Assembly (NCBI GenBank): GCA_037440065.1
Contig: JBBIUV010000017.1
Location: 620,001-684,000, forward strand
Source: UBA1563 sp037440065
GTDB lineage: Bacteria; Bacteroidota; Ignavibacteria; Ignavibacteriales; Ignavibacteriaceae
Direction: 5' to 3'
DNA length: 64,000 nucleotides
The notes below the pieces were generated by a model. That model saw only the letters and a program-made list of their open reading frames with translations, was not told the DNA's origin and made no database searches. This document shows positions 9,376 to 17,336 of the stretch, in pieces; within the stretch, counting starts at the first letter, position 1; every line of letters starts with the position of its first letter. A program made the translations under genes and the position numbers.

Positions 9376-9488
9376 TTATCAATTTCCTCTTGGTTTTAGT
9401 GCGGTTTAACTTTGTTGTTTTTCTACCGGCAAAGTTACATGTTCCTCTTTTTCGATTAGAAATATAATTCTTTTTGAAGCGACATTGA

Positions 9489-9522
9489 AATGTAGAGATG
9501 GCTGATTTATGAATGTAGAGAT
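9489..9522. repeat. 11-bp direct repeat upstream of era
   Basis: AATGTAGAGAT occurs at 9489-9499 and again at 9512-9522, 23 bases apart start to start (about two helical turns). The first copy overlaps a short inverted repeat ACATT-GA-AATGT at 9483-9494. It lies between the anti-sigma gene (stop at 9553) and era (start 9375), and could be an operator. Confidence 0.4.
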
Positions 9523-9552
9523 TGATCGAGCAAAATCGAACTAAATACAAAA

Positions 9553-10062
9553 CTAACGTCTAATCGTTTTATACTTCTCCACCAGAAAATAAATTGACAA
9601 TACGAGAAAAAGGAGCATGGTTACTTCTAATGAACGCAAATTTTTTTCTCCAAAAGCCAAACTGATGAATGATTTTGCTTGTGCTGAAGTTTGATTGAGC
9701 CACTGGATCATATTGCTATCTAAAGAAACTTGAAGAACAGTTTGAGATGCTCGATACCCAACAAAACCAAGAATGGCAAGAACACCTACACTAAAGAGAG
9801 AAACGATGAATCTGAAAAAAGTCTTTTGTGATTTATCATTGCGCAATTTCCTGGCTATTTTTCTCATTATCAAATTTTCAATTCCTGTTGGTGCTTCCTC
9901 CACATTCTGATCAAACAATAGTGAATTAATCGATTTATAACTTTTCAATTCATCTGAACATGAAGAGCAATCAAATAGATGTTGGTCGACTACAATTTTT
10001 TCTTGCGACGATAACTCATTATCAACGATCCGGTTAAATTCATTTCTGGTTAGATGTTTCAT
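9553..10062 (-). CDS. Anti-sigma factor with zf-HC2 zinc finger and one transmembrane helix
   Basis: 169 residues. The N-terminus carries the HC2 anti-sigma motif (H28 to CSSC: HLFDCSSC, a His-x3-Cys-x2-Cys zinc site). A transmembrane helix follows around residues 85-105 (FIVSLFSVGVLAILGFVGY) and a second hydrophobic stretch lies at the C-terminus (LLFLVLSIYFLVE). It overlaps the 3' end of the sigma gene by 4 bases, the standard arrangement for a membrane-bound anti-sigma that holds its cognate ECF factor. Confidence 0.88.
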   Translation of the reverse strand: MKHLTRNEFNRIVDNELSSQEKIVVDQHLFDCSSCSDELKSYKSINSLLFDQNVEEAPTGIENLIMRKIARKLRNDKSQKTFFRFIVSLFSVGVLAILGFVGYRASQTVLQVSLDSNMIQWLNQTSAQAKSFISLAFGEKNLRSLEVTMLLFLVLSIYFLVEKYKTIRR

Positions 10063-10625
10063 AACAATTCCTTTTCCAAATGCCTTTGAGAAATTACTTC
10101 TTTCAAAGCTGCTCGCGAACGATGGAGTAATACTTTCACATTGTTTACGCTGGTATTTATAATTTTGCTGATTTCTTCACACGACATGCTTTCAAGATAA
10201 AACAGCGTGATAACAACCGAATAATTTTCCGGTAATTCCTGAATTGCAAGGTTGAGCAGTTCACCTTTTTGTTGAGTAAATTCTTTTTCTGGAACTGACA
10301 ACATCAACGGGTTATCTTCATTGTCTATTGAAAGCATTTCTTGTTCAATTTTTCTTTTTTTGACGGAAAGTTTCGTAACGGCTGAGTTGTAAACAATCCG
10401 GTAAAACCATGTTGAGAATTTAGCTTCTCTCTTAAAAGATTTTAAAGCGAAAAAAGATTTTACAAAACAATCTTGCAACACTTCCTCTGCATCCATTTCG
10501 TTTTTCAACATTCGTTTTAGCAGAGAAAATGCTTTATGTTTATAGCGGTTAATCAATAGAGAATAATCGTTCGCGTTCCCTTGGAGAACCGAATCAATTA
10601 TTTCGATGTCACTTAAGTGTTTCAT
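10059..10625 (-). CDS. ECF-subfamily RNA polymerase sigma factor
   Basis: About 188 residues from the ATG at 10625 (MKHLSDIEIID), preceded by AAAGGAAGT; a longer frame starting at 10712 lacks homology-like sequence and I reject it. Region 2 is visible (FSLLKRMLKNEMDAEEVLQD then FSTWFYRIVYNSAV) and region 4 is LPENYSVVITLFYLE followed by a helix-turn-helix (SCEEISKIINTSVNNVKVLL). It directs polymerase to a stress-type regulon. A TGTAAC-N18-GTCA element directly upstream suggests autoregulation. Confidence 0.93.
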   Translation of the reverse strand: MKHLSDIEIIDSVLQGNANDYSLLINRYKHKAFSLLKRMLKNEMDAEEVLQDCFVKSFFALKSFKREAKFSTWFYRIVYNSAVTKLSVKKRKIEQEMLSIDNEDNPLMLSVPEKEFTQQKGELLNLAIQELPENYSVVITLFYLESMSCEEISKIINTSVNNVKVLLHRSRAALKEVISQRHLEKELL

Positions 10626-10633
10626 ACTTCCTT

Positions 10634-10661
10634 TGACTACCGTTTTTCTGAAAAAGTTACA
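10634..10661 (-). promoter_or_regulatory. Candidate ECF-type promoter of the sigma/anti-sigma operon
   Basis: Reading leftward: TGTAAC (10661-10656), 18 bases, then GTCA (10637-10634). Exactly the same TGTAAC-N18-GTCA spacing occurs on the plus strand at 10756-10783 for the divergent gene. The predicted start would lie only a few bases before the sigma ATG at 10625, which would make the message nearly leaderless; this is the main doubt. Confidence 0.4.
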
Positions 10662-10722
10662 GTACCTCTGTAAAATTCCAAATCTAAAATGACAAATCCC
10701 AATGATTCTCACTTCCTATTTT

Positions 10723-10750
10723 TGCTAACTGCTAACTGCTCTCTGCAATT
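10723..10750. repeat. Heptanucleotide repeat (TGCTAAC family) in the divergent promoter region
   Basis: Four consecutive heptads TGCTAAC, TGCTAAC, TGCTCTC, TGCAATT. The tract lies between the two divergent ECF-type promoters. Similar 7-nt periodicity with other words is found inside lnt and upstream of the PFL-family gene. Confidence 0.7.
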
Positions 10751-10755
10751 GCCTC

Positions 10756-10783
10756 TGTAACCTTTCTATGAACTCACCTGTCA
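10756..10783 (+). promoter_or_regulatory. Candidate ECF-type promoter of the small membrane protein gene
   Basis: TGTAAC at 10756-10761, 18 bases, GTCA at 10780-10783; the start codon at 10836 is about 45 bases downstream of the expected transcription start. It is the mirror of the element before the ECF sigma gene, which suggests that the sigma factor controls this gene too. Confidence 0.5.
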
Positions 10784-10835
10784 TAACCATCAGAAGAAAA
10801 AGAAATTTTATAAATCTCATGAAAGGATACACACC

Positions 10836-11192
10836 ATGGAAGGAGTTATCGCAGTAACGATACCGATTTTTATAACATTGATAGTCGGTATTGTAGTTGT
10901 AACCGGAATTTACTTTGGTTCGAGAGAAAAGCAAATGCTTATCGAAAAAGGACTTTCTCCGGCAGAAATAAAAGAGTTTTTGCAGAAGAAGAAGGACAAA
11001 TTTCTTCTCCTCAAAATCGGGATCATTATGACATGTTTCGGTCTTGGATTAGGATTAGGATTGTTTCTTGAAGATACAACTTCAAAAGAATATTACGTAC
11101 CACTTTCAATCTTTGTCACAACCGGAGTCGGCTTTATTCTTGCCAATAAATATGGGAATAAGAAGGAGGTTGAAGACGCAGTAAACCCATAA
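10836..11192 (+). CDS. Small two-helix membrane protein (DUF6249-like)
   Basis: 118 residues: an N-terminal transmembrane helix (about residues 3-27), a charged cytoplasmic stretch with EKGLSPAEIKEFLQKKKD, then two hydrophobic segments (about 58-78 and 88-105). The order and the GLSPAEIKE motif resemble DUF6249 proteins, which often accompany ECF sigma factors in this phylum. AAAGGA precedes the ATG. The divergent position next to the sigma/anti-sigma pair and the shared promoter pattern suggest it belongs to their regulon. No biochemical function is known to me. Confidence 0.75.
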   Translation: MEGVIAVTIPIFITLIVGIVVVTGIYFGSREKQMLIEKGLSPAEIKEFLQKKKDKFLLLKIGIIMTCFGLGLGLGLFLEDTTSKEYYVPLSIFVTTGVGFILANKYGNKKEVEDAVNP

Positions 11193-11220
11193 GGAGTTTT
11201 ATAAAACTACTGATCAAAAA

Positions 11221-11249
11221 AAAATCCTCCGCTTAAAACGGAGGATTTT
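11221..11249. terminator. Bidirectional intrinsic terminator
   Basis: Perfect 11-bp stem (AAAATCCTCCG at 11221-11231, complement at 11239-11249) with a 7-base loop. It lies between the convergent genes for the small membrane protein (ends 11192) and trxB (ends 11280). An A-run precedes it on the plus strand, giving a U-tract for trxB messages. Confidence 0.88.
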
Positions 11250-11279
11250 CCACTAAAAATTGATTACCGAGAAACCTTA

Positions 11280-12224
11280 CTACTCTTGCGCTTCTAACCA
11301 ACGTTCCGCATCAATTGCAGCCATACAACCGGAACCTGCAGCAGTTATTGCCTGGCGGTAGGTTTTATCGGCAACATCACCGGCAGCAAAAACTCCTGGT
11401 ATATTTGTATAGGTTGAGCCCGGTGTAACTTTCAAGTAACCAACCTCATCCATATCCAACACACCTTTAAACAATTTTGTGTTTGGTTGATGTCCGATTG
11501 CAACAAACAATCCATCGGCTTTTACTTCAGTTACCTCTTTAGTAACGGTGTCTTCAAGTAAAACGCCGGTCATTTGCTTTCTTCCACCTTCTTCGGTGCC
11601 GAGAACTTCTTTTACCACTTTGTTTAACATCATCGAGATTTTAGGATTTTTCTGCGTTTTTTCCGCCATAATTTTTGATGACCGGAATGCTTCCCGGCGA
11701 TGAATCAACACTACTTCCGAGGCATGGTGAGTTAAATAATTCGCTTCTTCCATTGCGGTATCTCCGCCGCCTACGATCAGCACTTTCTGATTCTTGAAAA
11801 AGAATCCGTCGCACGTTGCGCAGGCAGAAACTCCGTGTCCCATATAACTTGCTTCACTTGGAATGCCGAGTAATTTTGCAGACGCGCCGGTTGCGATAAT
11901 TACGGTATCTGCAGTAAAAACTTCGTCATACGATTTTATAGTGAATGGACGTTTTGAAATATCAACTTCTGTTGCTTCTTTAAATTGGCAGTCTGCTCCA
12001 ACGCGAATAGCTTGCTTTCGCATAATATCCATTAGCTCCGGACCTTGAATGCCGTGCTCAAATCCAGGATAATTTTCTACTTCAGTGGTGATGGTCAATT
12101 GTCCTCCGGGCTGCATTCCCTCAAGCACAAGAGGACTCATATTTGCTCTAGCTGTGTATAAAGCGGCGGTTAAGCCCGCCGGGCCAGATCCAATTATAAT
12201 TACTTTACGATGATTTGTTTCCAT
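11280..12224 (-). CDS. trxB: Thioredoxin-disulfide reductase
   Basis: 314 residues; FAD/NADPH enzyme that reduces thioredoxin. GSGPAGLTAALYTARANM is the FAD Rossmann motif, CATCDGFF the redox-active Cys-x2-Cys, GGGDTAMEEANYLTHHA the NADPH-binding motif, and GVFAAGDVADKTYRQAITAAG the C-terminal FAD segment. Length and motif order are standard. Separated by 45 bases from queG. Confidence 0.97.
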   Translation of the reverse strand: METNHRKVIIIGSGPAGLTAALYTARANMSPLVLEGMQPGGQLTITTEVENYPGFEHGIQGPELMDIMRKQAIRVGADCQFKEATEVDISKRPFTIKSYDEVFTADTVIIATGASAKLLGIPSEASYMGHGVSACATCDGFFFKNQKVLIVGGGDTAMEEANYLTHHASEVVLIHRREAFRSSKIMAEKTQKNPKISMMLNKVVKEVLGTEEGGRKQMTGVLLEDTVTKEVTEVKADGLFVAIGHQPNTKLFKGVLDMDEVGYLKVTPGSTYTNIPGVFAAGDVADKTYRQAITAAGSGCMAAIDAERWLEAQE

Positions 12225-12269
12225 TAAAATTTCTCCAATTTATTTTTTCTTTATCGTTTGATTACACAT

Positions 12270-13214
12270 TTAGCAAGAAGATTCATCGTCCTTCTTTAGT
12301 AAAAATTCTGCGTTACGCTTTAATCCTTTTAACTTGGACCTTAAAATAGGACTTTCTGCAAATTCTTTTTTAAAGAATTCCTCACTCATCTTTTCTATTG
12401 ATTCGAGTTCGATTTCCTTATTCCCTTCTTCCGGATGAAATTCCTTCTCTTTCGTTTCTGAAGAAAACTTTTTATTCCACGGACAAACCTCCTGGCAAAT
12501 ATCGCAACCAAACAACCAATTGCCAAATTTACCGGAATGGGATTCGTCTATCTCGCCCTTGTTTTCGATCGTTAAATAAGAAATACACTTGTTCGCATCA
12601 ACAACAAAATCTTGAACAATAGCACTTGTCGGACACGCGTCGATGCAAGCCGTACAACTTCCACAAAAATTATTAACGATTGACGAAGTTTTAAAATCGT
12701 AATTCGTTATCACAGTGGCGATAAAAAACCAACTTCCACCTTGTCGGTTAATTACATTTGAATGTTTTCCGAGCCAACCAATTCCGGAACGAACTGCCCA
12801 AGCTTTGTCCATCACCGGTCCGGTATCAACATACGATTTGGCATCAAATGAAGGATCAATTTCTTTCAACTTTTGAATCAGAAGATCAAGTTTTTCCCAA
12901 ATTATCAAATGATAATCTTTTCCCCAGGCATACCGGGAAACTTTTCCAAAATCTTCATCATTTGAATGTTGATGACCGGTATAATAATTCATTCCCAAAG
13001 AAATAATACTTTTAGCATCCGGCAGAATCAATCGAACATCTTTTCGCTTTTCTAAGTTCCGCTCCATGTAACTCATTCCGGCGTTGAATTTATTTCCCAA
13101 CCACTCTTCTAAGTGTTTAACTTCCCCGCTTAGGTCGGAGTATTCGGCAAAACCAACAAGATCGAATCCGAGCGACTTTGAAATATCTTCAACAATTTTG
13201 TTCGTTAACTTCAT
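12270..13214 (-). CDS. queG: Epoxyqueuosine reductase QueG
   Basis: 314 residues. It performs the last step of queuosine synthesis in tRNA, a cobalamin-dependent reduction. Two [4Fe-4S] motifs are visible: CGSCTACIDACPTSAI and, after a GNWLFG segment, CDICQEVCPWN. The Asp in the YVDTGPVMDKAWA stretch is the expected catalytic acid. The C-terminal HEAT-like extension found in some QueG proteins is absent, leaving a short form. Confidence 0.94.
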   Translation of the reverse strand: MKLTNKIVEDISKSLGFDLVGFAEYSDLSGEVKHLEEWLGNKFNAGMSYMERNLEKRKDVRLILPDAKSIISLGMNYYTGHQHSNDEDFGKVSRYAWGKDYHLIIWEKLDLLIQKLKEIDPSFDAKSYVDTGPVMDKAWAVRSGIGWLGKHSNVINRQGGSWFFIATVITNYDFKTSSIVNNFCGSCTACIDACPTSAIVQDFVVDANKCISYLTIENKGEIDESHSGKFGNWLFGCDICQEVCPWNKKFSSETKEKEFHPEEGNKEIELESIEKMSEEFFKKEFAESPILRSKLKGLKRNAEFLLKKDDESSC

Positions 13215-13241
13215 TACAACTTTAACGACTTTTTAAATGGC

Positions 13242-13577
13242 TTACCATTTCATCTCTTTTTTAACAACTTTAACCCAAATTTCCTCTCCATTGATTTTTA
13301 ACTCGTACGATTGCAGACCACTTCTTTCATCAGGTTGTTTCCCCGTTTCAAGATTGAATTGCCATGCGTGCGCCGGACAAAAAACATGTCCGGCATCGAG
13401 AAATCCATCATAAATGATTGACATATGCTGGTGCGGACAAATATTCGAAAGAGCATAAAACTTTCCTTTAACTTTGAAGAGAGCAATTTCTTCCGACCCG
13501 GCAATGAACTTTTTCCCTTGGTTTTCTTTTACATCACCTATCGAACAAATTTTAGTAAATCCTTCTAAATCACTCAC
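13242..13577 (-). CDS. Rieske-type [2Fe-2S] ferredoxin
   Basis: 111 residues, a single Rieske domain with ligands C-P-H (in NICPHQHMS) and C-P-A-H (in FCPAHAWQFNLETG). There is no transmembrane helix, so it is a soluble NirD- or dioxygenase-ferredoxin-like electron carrier. Its start codon overlaps the stop of the upstream MBL hydrolase by 4 bases, indicating a coupled pair. A redox partner for that hydrolase or for another oxygenase is possible but unproven. Confidence 0.88.
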   Translation of the reverse strand: MSDLEGFTKICSIGDVKENQGKKFIAGSEEIALFKVKGKFYALSNICPHQHMSIIYDGFLDAGHVFCPAHAWQFNLETGKQPDERSGLQSYELKINGEEIWVKVVKKEMKW

Positions 13578-14422
13578 AATGTTTCAAACCTTTCTCTTAC
13601 AGAAAATCCTTTTTCACTTTTTGCAACCGTTGCGGCGGTAAAGAACGGATCGTGCTCAAAAACTAATTTCCAATTTTCTTCAACTGCTAGCGGAAGTATT
13701 TCTTTCTTTTCGGAAAGTGTAATCAATGGTTGCAAATCATATCCCATAATGTAAGGAAGTGGGATATGCGAACTTGTTGGGAACAGATCGCCGCAATATA
13801 ATAGTGTATTTGTTGTATCAAATATTTTGAAAAGCTGCTGTCCGATAGTATGTCCGTTTACAGAAAGCAGAGCAATTTCATCATCTAACAAATTTTCTTT
13901 CTCATTAAAAAAATGAAGAACTCCATTTTCAAAGAGAGCAAGAAAATTTTCTTTCAGATAACTCCCCTTGTCACGCTCGGTGGCTTTCATACCCCATTCA
14001 AAATTTTCTTTTGCTACAAAATATTTTGCGTTTGGAAAAGCCGGGATGAGTTTTCCGTTTTCATCTTTTGTTGATCCTCCAGTATGATCGAAATGGAGAT
14101 GCGTAAGCAGAACATCAGTAATTTCAGAAGGTTCAACTCCCAAATCTTTCAAGGAAAGTTCAAGCGTATTCTGAGAAAAATCGATCTCATAAATTTCTTT
14201 TGATTTGTCATTCCACTTATTTCCCATTCCGGTATCGATCAAAATTTTCCTTGAGTCTGAAACCAAAAAAAGATTTCGTGTAACTAAAGAAATTCTATTC
14301 AATTTGTCGGCTGGATTAGACTTATTCCATAGCGGTTTTGGAATGACGCCGAACATCGCACCACCGTCTAGCTTAAATCCACCAGAGAGTAGAGAATGAA
14401 TTTGATATTTACCAATTTTCAT
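13574..14422 (-). CDS. MBL-fold metallo-hydrolase
   Basis: 282 residues with the metallo-beta-lactamase zinc motif THLHFDHTGG (HxHxDH), a later His in LSVNGHTIGQQLF, an Asp in LLYCGDLFP, and a C-terminal HDPFF. The N-terminus (GGAMFGVIPKPLW) resembles lactonase/quorum-quenching-like MBL proteins, but that substrate is not established. Co-translated with the Rieske protein. Confidence 0.88.
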   Translation of the reverse strand: MKIGKYQIHSLLSGGFKLDGGAMFGVIPKPLWNKSNPADKLNRISLVTRNLFLVSDSRKILIDTGMGNKWNDKSKEIYEIDFSQNTLELSLKDLGVEPSEITDVLLTHLHFDHTGGSTKDENGKLIPAFPNAKYFVAKENFEWGMKATERDKGSYLKENFLALFENGVLHFFNEKENLLDDEIALLSVNGHTIGQQLFKIFDTTNTLLYCGDLFPTSSHIPLPYIMGYDLQPLITLSEKKEILPLAVEENWKLVFEHDPFFTAATVAKSEKGFSVRERFETL

Positions 14423-14437
14423 ATACGTTTTTTATCC

Positions 14438-14468
14438 TTTGGAACAAAGTTAAAGAAGTTTATTTTAA
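14438..14468 (+). promoter_or_regulatory. Candidate promoter of the Sel1-repeat gene
   Basis: TTTG at 14438-14441, exactly 19 bases, then TATTTTAA at 14461-14468. The spacing fits the FCB-group TTTG-N19-TAnnTTTG pattern; the last two bases of the -7 box deviate. The start codon at 14490 is close downstream. Confidence 0.35.
14445..14452 (-). promoter_or_regulatory. Candidate -7 box of the MBL/Rieske operon
   Basis: On the minus strand TAACTTTG (TAnnTTTG) at 14452-14445, about 23 bases from the MBL start at 14422. No clear -33 TTTG is present. It overlaps the plus-strand promoter of the Sel1 gene. Confidence 0.3.
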
Positions 14469-14489
14469 AGAAAAAGATTCACACTTAAT

Positions 14490-16034
14490 TTGAAAGAAAT
14501 AGTACTGAAGCCACTAATTAAATTCCTTCTCGTTTATACTTTTGTTAACCTCGCCGCTTTAACCAATGCTCAAGATTCGACAAAAAGTTTAGCAATAAAA
14601 CCGACTCAAACGTTTCGCATGCCTTTCACACTTTTTTATCAATCTGAAGTTTCGTATCAGCTTTATGAAAATTTTATGCTGATAAGAAAAGCCAACTCCG
14701 GTGATGCCCAGGCAGCGCATGAAATCGGTGTTCGCTATTTAGTTGGGCACGGATTTGATCCCGATACCGTTCAAAGTTATAATTGGATTGTAAAAGCGGC
14801 TAAGAAAAAACTTCCCGTTGCACTTTACAATCTTGGAATTTTTCAGAATAACGGCTGGGGTACTGAATGGAATCCCTACAAAGCTTTTGATAATTTTTAT
14901 GGGGCTGCACAAGAAGGCTTTCCGCTCGGTAATTATGTGGTTGGATTATTCTTCACAGAAAACTTAGTGGTTCCAAGAAATTTATCTGTGGCTTCATACT
15001 TTATTAGAAAAGCTGCCGACCAGAATGTGGAACAGGCAAAGGAATTACTAAAAGAACTGAAGAAACGAAATGCAGTTGACGTTGATTCCTCTTACGTTGC
15101 TGAAGTTTTTAAAAATCGGGATCAGTTAAACTCTTCCAACAAAAAAAATTCATACTCACTTTCCTACCTTGATTTTACAGCTGATTCTACATCTGCAGTT
15201 GATGACTCGACTCTTCTCTTTGATGCAGTCCATGAAAAAGATAAAGTTGATAACGAGCAGACACTTTCAGTTTCAATAAAAAGTGATTCAACTTTAATAA
15301 ATAAAATGTTGCAGGAAGCAAATTGGGGAAGTCCGGAAGCACTCGCGTTATTGGGCAGATATTATGAAAAAGGAAATTTCTTCAAAAAGAATGTGTTAAC
15401 CGCAGCAAGTTATTACTGCCGTGCGGTGCGGCTTGAATCGTACAAAGCAGCTCGATTACTTTTTGATTTGCTGAAATCACCCAACTTTTTTGCACATCTT
15501 AAAAAAGAGGTTGAGAGAGGAAACGCTGAAGCTCAATTTGTTTGGAGCAGTTTAATAGCACAACAATTTGACAATCAGATAACAGGAAATGATGCACTAA
15601 AGTTTTTACAAGAGGCTGCGAAAAAAGATCACCTTCCTTCTTTAGTTGAATTAGGTAATTGGAATGCCGGTGGAATAATCGTAAATAAGAACATTAAAAA
15701 TGGGATGGATATCTGGCAAAAATCAATTCAACTGGGAAGCAAAGAGGCTGAAGTTCGATTATGCTTACTGCAGTTGCTTAATGCAGAAAATATTAGAAAC
15801 AAGAATGCACTTTTCCAAACTTTATTAACCGGTAATGATGAGGGTTCGATCCTTGCCCAAACAGCATTAGGTCTTTGTTTTGAAATAGGAATAATTGTTA
15901 AGAAGGATTTAGCAAAAGCAGTAACCTATTATCGCAAAGCGGCTTTTCGTGGAAGCCAAAACGCATTCTCAGCATTAAAAAGAATTTACGATAACCTACG
16001 ACCGAATGAGGAGAGGTTCAAAGTTGAGGACTAA
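14490..16034 (+). CDS. Exported Sel1/TPR-like repeat protein
   Basis: 514 residues from a TTG start (no in-frame ATG fits). Signal peptide around residues 1-27 (FLLVYTFVNLAALTNAQ). Sel1-like repeats follow: for example A-A-H-E-I-G-V-R-Y, then GIFQNNGWGTEWNPYKAF, and later ALLGRYYEKGNFFKKN and ALGLCFEIGIIVKKDLAKA. Ser/Asp-rich linkers separate two repeat blocks. Sel1 proteins act as scaffolds in protein complexes; a partner is not evident. It is convergent with the dCMP deaminase gene. Confidence 0.85.
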   Translation: MKEIVLKPLIKFLLVYTFVNLAALTNAQDSTKSLAIKPTQTFRMPFTLFYQSEVSYQLYENFMLIRKANSGDAQAAHEIGVRYLVGHGFDPDTVQSYNWIVKAAKKKLPVALYNLGIFQNNGWGTEWNPYKAFDNFYGAAQEGFPLGNYVVGLFFTENLVVPRNLSVASYFIRKAADQNVEQAKELLKELKKRNAVDVDSSYVAEVFKNRDQLNSSNKKNSYSLSYLDFTADSTSAVDDSTLLFDAVHEKDKVDNEQTLSVSIKSDSTLINKMLQEANWGSPEALALLGRYYEKGNFFKKNVLTAASYYCRAVRLESYKAARLLFDLLKSPNFFAHLKKEVERGNAEAQFVWSSLIAQQFDNQITGNDALKFLQEAAKKDHLPSLVELGNWNAGGIIVNKNIKNGMDIWQKSIQLGSKEAEVRLCLLQLLNAENIRNKNALFQTLLTGNDEGSILAQTALGLCFEIGIIVKKDLAKAVTYYRKAAFRGSQNAFSALKRIYDNLRPNEERFKVED

Positions 16035-16044
16035 TTTAACTTCG

Positions 16045-16536
16045 CTATTTTTTTTTAGCTGAAGAGTAATTTGCCAGATCATATCTTATCTCGGTATCAG
16101 GCATCTCAATTCTGTTGATAGGAATTTTCGCTTTTGCAAAAAAATCTTCGGCAAGAGTGTCATGATAATCTGAGAAGATAAAAACTTCCTTTATTCCCGC
16201 TGCAATTAAAGCTTTAGAACAGTTTGTACACGGCATGTTTGTAACGTAAGCAGTAGAACCTTTTGTATTTACTCCATGTGATGAACACTGAAGGATTGCA
16301 TTCATCTCCGCGTGGATCGTCCGAACACAATGATTATCAACCACCAAACAGCCGGAGTCATCGCAATGATCGTCTCCTGGAATTGAACCGTTATATCCCG
16401 TTGAGAGTATTTGCCGATCTTTTACAAGTACACATCCGCAATGCATTCTTGGGCAGGTTGAACGTTCTGAAACCAACATCGCAACTTTTAAAAAATAATT
16501 ATCCCACGACGGTCTGTTTCGTTTAGTTGTATTCAT
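16045..16536 (-). CDS. dCMP deaminase (ComEB-like zinc deaminase)
   Basis: 163 residues with the zinc site HAEMNAI and PCTNCSKAL (HAE...PCxxC) and the extra N-terminal HCGCVLV and GDDHCDDSGC segments typical of dCMP deaminases. It converts dCMP to dUMP for thymidylate synthesis. Length is normal. It is convergent with the Sel1 gene and lies downstream of the ferredoxin terminator. Confidence 0.92.
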   Translation of the reverse strand: MNTTKRNRPSWDNYFLKVAMLVSERSTCPRMHCGCVLVKDRQILSTGYNGSIPGDDHCDDSGCLVVDNHCVRTIHAEMNAILQCSSHGVNTKGSTAYVTNMPCTNCSKALIAAGIKEVFIFSDYHDTLAEDFFAKAKIPINRIEMPDTEIRYDLANYSSAKKK

Positions 16537-16563
16537 AGTTTTAAAGAGATAAAGGAATAGAAA

Positions 16564-16580
16564 GGGCGCCAGAGGCGCCC
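16564..16580 (-). terminator. Intrinsic terminator of the ferredoxin operon
   Basis: GGGCGCC (16564-16570) and GGCGCCC (16574-16580) form a 7-bp GC stem with a 3-base loop; read on the minus strand it is followed by CCCTTTCT and a T-rich stretch. It lies 20 bases after the ferredoxin stop at 16601. Confidence 0.75.
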
Positions 16581-16600
16581 GTTAACTTTTTGAACCGGGA

Positions 16601-16933
16601 TTATCTTCCCAATTGATCTAATTTTTCTTTACGTGCTAAGAGAGTTGCTTCATCTTCAACACGATCGGTGTCAGCTACGCAACAGTCAACCGGACAAACC
16701 GCGGCACATTGTGGTTCATCATGGAAACCTTTGCATTCGGTACATTTATCTGGAACTATGTAGAAGAAATCATTTGAAAAGAAACCGGTGTTTCCATCTG
16801 GAGATGCATCTCCTTCACCAAAAGATTGGTCGCCTAATTTCCAGTTTGCGCCGCCTTCATAAATTGCAGTATTCGGACATTCTGGCTCGCAAGCTCCACA
16901 ATTAATACATTCTTCAGTTATCTTTATTGCCAT
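16601..16933 (-). CDS. 2[4Fe-4S] ferredoxin
   Basis: 110 residues. First cluster motif CINCGACEPECP; second CTECKGFHDEPQCAAVCP, with the longer loop found in Chlorobium-type and related ferredoxins. A 30-residue insertion (GANWKLGDQSFGEGDASPDG) separates them. Low-potential electron carrier in the cytoplasm. A strong AGGAG site precedes the ATG and lies within the end of the DUF309 gene, which it overlaps by 20 bases. A short C-terminal helix (EATLLARKEKLDQLG) follows. Confidence 0.93.
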   Translation of the reverse strand: MAIKITEECINCGACEPECPNTAIYEGGANWKLGDQSFGEGDASPDGNTGFFSNDFFYIVPDKCTECKGFHDEPQCAAVCPVDCCVADTDRVEDEATLLARKEKLDQLGR

Positions 16934-17321
16934 ATCGGTTCTCCTTTTGATACTTTATAGGAAAAATAAAATGAGTAATTAATTTTTGTAAACTCTTTGT
17001 GTTATTACTTTTTTGAAAATCTTCTATTTCAAAAATAAGATTTTTAGACTTTGAAACAATATAAAAAACATCAATATCATAAAAATTGGGGGCAAATTTC
17101 TCGAGTTTTTTGACTGATTTACCTAATTGGCTTATAGCACCTTTGAAATTTCCGGAGATAAAATGGAACATTCCAACAGAGAGTTGGACTAAACCTTGAA
17201 GAAAATCTCTTTCATCTGTTTTGCATTCAATCCAAAGTTCTTCAAACGAATCGTGCGCCGAAAAGAAATCGGTATTATTGAAATTTTCAACCGCAAGTAA
17301 AAATTTATTCGGGACAACCAT
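16914..17321 (-). CDS. DUF309 domain protein
   Basis: About 135 residues. The DUF309 pattern is clear: FFSAHDSFEELWIECKTDERDFLQGLVQLSVGMFHF, with the FxxHDxxEExW and DFLQGLVQL signatures (quoted here in parts). All-helical cytoplasmic domain of unknown function. Either ATG at 17321 or the adjoining TTG could be used. It follows the TPM gene by 12-15 bases and overlaps the ferredoxin gene, so it belongs to the lemA-TPM operon. Confidence 0.82.
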   Translation of the reverse strand: MVVPNKFLLAVENFNNTDFFSAHDSFEELWIECKTDERDFLQGLVQLSVGMFHFISGNFKGAISQLGKSVKKLEKFAPNFYDIDVFYIVSKSKNLIFEIEDFQKSNNTKSLQKLITHFIFPIKYQKENRYGNKDN

Positions 17322-17336
17322 CAAAAACTTAAAACT

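Noticed and set aside
10626..10712. Longer N-terminus for the ECF sigma factor from 10712
   Set aside because: The extra residues are not sigma-like, and a good ribosome site AAAGGAAGT stands before the ATG at 10625.
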